The notes under the pieces: generated by a model | Database searches by the model: none | What the model saw: only the letters and a program-made list of their open reading frames with translations | What the model was told of the DNA's origin: nothing | Shown: positions 60,503-64,000 of the stretch, piece by piece | How positions within the stretch are numbered: position 1 is the stretch's first letter | How the letters are laid out: each line of letters opens with the position of its first letter | Assembly: GCA_026393835.1 (NCBI GenBank) | Contig: JAPKZK010000145.1 | Span: forward strand, 1-64,000 | From: Candidatus Aminicenantota bacterium | Lineage (GTDB): Bacteria > Acidobacteriota > Aminicenantia > UBA2199 | Direction of reading: 5' to 3' | Length of the DNA stretch: 64,000 nt | Made by a program: the position numbers and the translations under genes

Positions 60503-62944
60503 TTACTTTACTTCATTGTATAGACACCATAGGCTGGTTGGTTCGATTATTACAAAAAACTGTTTTTTGTTTTTTGGAAGATTCATTTTTAACTCCAGGT
60601 GTTCCTTTACTTCCCTGGTCTCAAAATTCATGTCCACAACTTCAGTATTGGGATCGCTGTAAATTTGAAAAATATCCAACGGATGATTTTTCATCTCTTC
60701 CGGCAGTTCTACGGCGAGGACACATTCACCTTTTTCTTGTTTCACTTTTTTATATTTTGCAGCCGCCACGGTTCCGGTCATCCGGCTCCAACCGCCGCCG
60801 GTTGCCACATCAAGGGCAAATATCTTTTTTTGTACCGGTTCCATCTCCGGGTAAGATTTATTCCGTTCGGTGTGCGTGAGGGTATGAATACGGACATCTT
60901 TCCGGCTGCATTTAACAGTGAGTGTGAAATTGTCTCCCAATTGGGGAGGGACGGGAAACGCGAGTTCATAGTAGGCAGCAATAGTTCTTTTAATGTTTTT
61001 AATTACTATCCCGGGATCAGAGCCTTCAAAATATTTCCCGCCGCTTTCATCGGCCAGGTACCTCAAACTCATCTCACCGGAGACGCCTTCGGCTATCGCC
61101 GCGGCATTGTCCTGGGGATTAATCGCATACAGAACACTTCCACCGGTGTTGACTGCCCTGACGATATCTTTCACATAATTGAATAAAAATGGTTTAACAA
61201 AGAACTTTCCTTCGGAATATTCCTCATTAAAAGCCATATTCGAAATTCCTTCCGAGATTAGAAAGACTATTTTCGGTTGGGTAATGGTTTTAAGCGCATA
61301 TTGGAATTGAGAGAGGACATGGCTAAAACGTTTCACCATATCTTCGTAATCAGGACCTAATTTTACAAATTCCCTTCTATCGGGGGACGGGATATGATCA
61401 ACACCTCCCCACTGTTGGACATTAATCAGGTTATTTTCTCTAATATCTTTTAATTGTTTCCAGATTGTGTGGTTGGGTGTGATTTTAGCGATTTTTTTCA
61501 CTAATTTATCGCTGTCCGAGGAAGGGCCTGCCATATACTTGAGGCCCCCTCCCGGGGTGTTTTCGAGGAGAATAAAACGATCTCCCTGGGTTCCCTCGCG
61601 AATAAGGTCCCGGGCAATTTTTTTCGAACGTCTTAACCCCGATGCACTATTGAAGACGCTGTCGATGATAATAAATATGATCCTTTCCGGCAGTTTAAGT
61701 TCAGGGGCTTTTTTCTCTTCACCGGCGATATTTTGAGTGGCGGTGGTCTCCTTTTCGTAAGCAAACTCGAAGCGGTTGAAATAAATGATCTCCATTGGCC
61801 TGTCATTGGCAAAAACCTGGAGTTCTTCTTGTTTCAAATCGAAAACCGGGTCCCCGGTGGAATCTACCACAAAGAGGGGAACCGCCATAGCATCGACGGA
61901 AACGTCATATTTTAAAGGCCCCGGGCCTGGCAGCGAAGCGCTCACCGCTTCTTGAACGGGCATGATGTTTTCTTTGGTTTCTTTTTCCGGGGGTGGCGTC
62001 TCCAATTGTTCTTTTTTTACTTGTACTTTAGGAAGGTTGGTAAAAATCGGCTCTTCAACGGTTACATTAAAGAATTTATATTTTTTATAGGAAAATGACG
62101 CAGTTATTTTTGTAAAGGCTTGTTCTTTTAACTCCGGGTCCTTCTCGCTAACCGGTTTATTTTCCGTATAATTAATCATGATTTTTGTAGTGGAGGGAAA
62201 GCGGATGCCGTCTCTCAGGAAGCCGAAATAATGAATATCCCGGACTTTTACCTTCCCGAAATTTTGGCCGGCAATTTTTACCAGGGCATCATATCCCTGG
62301 AATGAATCGGGAAAGGCCTCGAATTTTAGGACTGAAAAATCCACGCTGTCGATCCAGGCCTGGGCAAAGATGGCGTTCTCCTCCTCCCGGTTCTTCGATC
62401 TCAACTCGATGACGTAGGCATCGCGGTCCATGGTTTTTTCTTTTTTAAGAATTTTGTAATCGAATTTATCCCGGTTCTGTTTATCGAAGAGGAATAAGGG
62501 TGCGAGAAAGGCATTCTGTGAATAGATGATCGTATTCAGGCGGGCATTTTCCTTTTGAATCTTTTTACCGTTATGTTCCAGGAGTAATCGCTGTTCCCGG
62601 GCCCGGTTATCCTGTTGAATGGCCTGGTATTGGCTGATGTATTCATTTCTTGCGCCGCGGTTATTATCGGCTACTTCGCGGTATGGGAGCATCCTGCCCT
62701 TTCTTAAGAACTTGTTTAAATCGGGGTTTATTTTTTTGTTTTGAACGGATGTTTCGATGGTTTCCACGACTTTTTCAGTGCAGGAATAATGAAAGGCCGC
62801 TGCTTTTAGTTTCTCGCAATAGGCTGCCGTGCTGTCCAGGATCGATTGCAAATGGGGAGGTGGTAATTTATCCTCATCGGCATGGCCGAGGGTAAGGAAT
62901 AGAAAGGGAAGCACGAAGTAATAAATGTGTTTTTTGATTCTCAT
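60503..62944 (-). CDS. VWFA-related secreted protein
   Basis: An 813-residue protein with a signal peptide (MRIKKHIYYFVLPFLFLTLG). The first ~330 residues hold a repeated beta-rich region with outer-membrane lipoprotein-sorting flavour (EENAIFAQAWIDSVDFSVLK). Then comes the VWFA-related module: VDAMAVPLFVVDSTGDPVFD, ELQVFANDRPMEI and a von Willebrand fold starting ERIIFIIIDSVFNSASG. The usual DxSxS metal site is weak (DSVFNS). C-terminal beta domains follow. GGAG lies 8 nt before ATG 62944; an in-frame ATG at 62995 would mask the signal peptide. Family common in Acidobacteriota; function unknown. Confidence 0.8.
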   Translation of the reverse strand: MRIKKHIYYFVLPFLFLTLGHADEDKLPPPHLQSILDSTAAYCEKLKAAAFHYSCTEKVVETIETSVQNKKINPDLNKFLRKGRMLPYREVADNNRGARNEYISQYQAIQQDNRAREQRLLLEHNGKKIQKENARLNTIIYSQNAFLAPLFLFDKQNRDKFDYKILKKEKTMDRDAYVIELRSKNREEENAIFAQAWIDSVDFSVLKFEAFPDSFQGYDALVKIAGQNFGKVKVRDIHYFGFLRDGIRFPSTTKIMINYTENKPVSEKDPELKEQAFTKITASFSYKKYKFFNVTVEEPIFTNLPKVQVKKEQLETPPPEKETKENIMPVQEAVSASLPGPGPLKYDVSVDAMAVPLFVVDSTGDPVFDLKQEELQVFANDRPMEIIYFNRFEFAYEKETTATQNIAGEEKKAPELKLPERIIFIIIDSVFNSASGLRRSKKIARDLIREGTQGDRFILLENTPGGGLKYMAGPSSDSDKLVKKIAKITPNHTIWKQLKDIRENNLINVQQWGGVDHIPSPDRREFVKLGPDYEDMVKRFSHVLSQFQYALKTITQPKIVFLISEGISNMAFNEEYSEGKFFVKPFLFNYVKDIVRAVNTGGSVLYAINPQDNAAAIAEGVSGEMSLRYLADESGGKYFEGSDPGIVIKNIKRTIAAYYELAFPVPPQLGDNFTLTVKCSRKDVRIHTLTHTERNKSYPEMEPVQKKIFALDVATGGGWSRMTGTVAAAKYKKVKQEKGECVLAVELPEEMKNHPLDIFQIYSDPNTEVVDMNFETREVKEHLELKMNLPKNKKQFFVIIEPTSLWCLYNEVK

Positions 62945-63038
62945 TTTCAAATCTCCGTAATCCTGCTCTAGCCTATCCACAAAGATATTGCGCAAGCTGC
63001 ATTCCGGAGGTGAACAGGCTGTAATTCAATTAAATTCG

Positions 63039-63067
63039 ATTTTAAACACACTAAAAAAGAAAGTCAA
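63039..63067 (-). promoter_or_regulatory. Promoter of the VWFA-related gene
   Basis: Minus-strand TTGACT (63067-63062), 17-nt spacer, TAAAAT (63044-63039), leader about 88 nt. Confidence 0.6.
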
Positions 63068-63210
63068 GACTATTTGGGGAGATTGTTTAATTTTTTAGGA
63101 AAAAACTAAGTCGGACAATGTTTCGAATTTCGTGTTTCGTACCTCAATACTTGCATACGTGAATACGTGAATAGTAGGATTGTTTTTCCTGTTTCTGTTT
63201 CAGATGGTAA

Positions 63211-63622
63211 AAATCGGTCTGTCCCGTTTTCGGCCCATTAAAACTGGGCATGACCGATGAGACGCTGGGAAAAAAGCTGGAAGCGTTGGTTAAAGGCGAT
63301 ATTATCGAACAGGGGCAATCCAATTTTAGATACCGTGCTGTAAGAGATAATATCTTCGATAAAGTGTTTCGCGGCGTTTACCAGGATGAGATCGAACATT
63401 TCAATGTCAAAGATATAGGGAGAGAATATGCAAAGTCCTTTGAAAAATTGAAGCGCCAATATCGGCGGTTACTTTTGAAAGAAAATTTGCAGAGGTTAAA
63501 AAGCATGAGAATATAGAGCGGGCAGTGGGATTTATATATTCCCGCTGTGGATTTACCACGGAAGCGGAAGAATATTGCCGGGAGAAGGGAATTGCGTGCA
63601 GTGACGACGAAAGATGGATAGG
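63211..63622 (+). pseudogene. 3' remnant of an AAA-type ATPase, frameshifted
   Basis: Frame 1 (to 63516) reads KLEALVKGDIIEQGQSNFRY, AVRDNIFDKVFRGVYQDEIE and KRQYRRLLL. At about 63480 the reading continues one frame over as RKFAEVKKHENIERAVGFIY and CGFTTEAEEYCREKGIACSD to a TAA at ~63622. I recall both halves as the C-terminal region of a large family of archaeal/bacterial AAA ATPases with a nuclease-like tail, with the middle deleted. No promoter, ribosome binding site or P-loop is present. A dead gene fragment. Confidence 0.6.
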
Positions 63623-63654
63623 ATAATCTTCTCACCTTCTTCCCTTCTTTCTTT

Positions 63655-63833
<179 letters not shown>

Positions 63834-63862
63834 TTGTACCAGGAATTTTCCCCAAAGTAAAG

Positions 63863-64000
63863 TGGAAATATTCTTTTCTAATATGGAAATGCAATGATTT
63901 ATAATAGAAATGTTATTATCAAGAATGGAAATCTATTGGTGCAACTTGGAAATATAATGGTGCAATATGAAAACATCATGAATCAACCTGGAAATGTAAT
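63863..64000 (+). repeat. Tandem array of 21-bp TGGAAAT units, continuing past the window
   Basis: Anchors at 63863, 63884, 63905, 63926, 63947, 63968 and 63989 are each exactly 21 nt apart (TGGAAAT in five, TAGAAAT and TGAAAAC in two). The other 14 bases vary and are AT-rich. The array runs off the end of the window. Confidence 0.85.

Overview
The window looks like a chromosomal segment of an uncultivated, anaerobic, Gram-negative (diderm) bacterium. My best guess is a Candidatus Aminicenantes (OP8) or Acidobacteriota relative. This is inferred from gene content, not from a marker tree: two giant two-component sensors with 14-blade Reg_prop beta-propellers, bacterial LRR-Roc-COR proteins, a Tat-exported DUF362 protein beside a DUF6599 lipoprotein-like gene, a VWFA-related secreted protein, TonB, an RND/TolC pump and a ferredoxin-dependent 2-oxoacid oxidoreductase. 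Intergenic DNA is unusually rich in short dispersed repeats.

Layout. 1-3.2 kb: end of an unknown gene, then a radical SAM peptide maturase and its pseudo-rSAM partner. 3.4-4.4 kb: two gene remnants. 4.6-5.7 kb: MeaB. 5.8-11.4 kb (minus): RND efflux operon. 11.6-15.3 kb (minus): rsmH, rsmI, a divergent tgt and a 16S rRNA m7G1405-methyltransferase homologue. 15.6-18.7 kb: extended SDR and FAD/Fe-S oxidoreductase. 18.8-21.4 kb: ROCO GTPase 1. 21.66-22.15 kb: 23 tandem copies of a 21-bp unit. 22.6-26.2 kb: acyl-CoA carboxylase operon whose biotin-carboxylase subunit has lost its bicarbonate-site residues. 26.2-31.9 kb (minus): DUF6599, DUF362 and an orphan propeller histidine kinase. 32-38.8 kb: rlmH and the nusA-infB-DUF503-rbfA-nrnA-truB operon. 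39-43.3 kb: a second propeller kinase with GAF and receiver domains. 43.3-47.1 kb: small membrane protein, mobA, plsC, yitT family, tRNA-Asn, thiamine-binding protein, cold-shock protein. 47.3-50.7 kb: inverted 21-bp repeat array, frameshifted ROCO GTPase 2, vapBC-like pair. 51-53.6 kb: vor/kor-type ferredoxin oxidoreductase. 53.7-63.1 kb: tonB, rsmD, a cNMP-binding protein, an OLD-like ATPase/TOPRIM protein, dtd, a PilN/PilO-like pair and a VWFA-type protein. 63.2-64 kb: gene remnant and a third 21-bp array running off the end.

How parts fit. The oxoacid:ferredoxin oxidoreductase, acyl-CoA carboxylase and MeaB are consistent with anaerobic amino-acid/branched-chain acid oxidation through acyl-CoA and methylmalonyl-CoA. 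RsmH, RsmI and the m7G1405-type enzyme are adjacent and all belong to families that act on the decoding-site helix 44 of 16S rRNA.

The most unusual signals are three separate arrays with an exact 21-bp period and a TGGAAA(T/A) anchor; a short peptide with the motif LPLDRK next to two of them; a recurring GTCCAGG-plus-hairpin intergenic element; and promoters placed so that the predicted transcription start falls on the A of the ATG (leaderless genes). All family assignments were made by reading motifs, without database searches.
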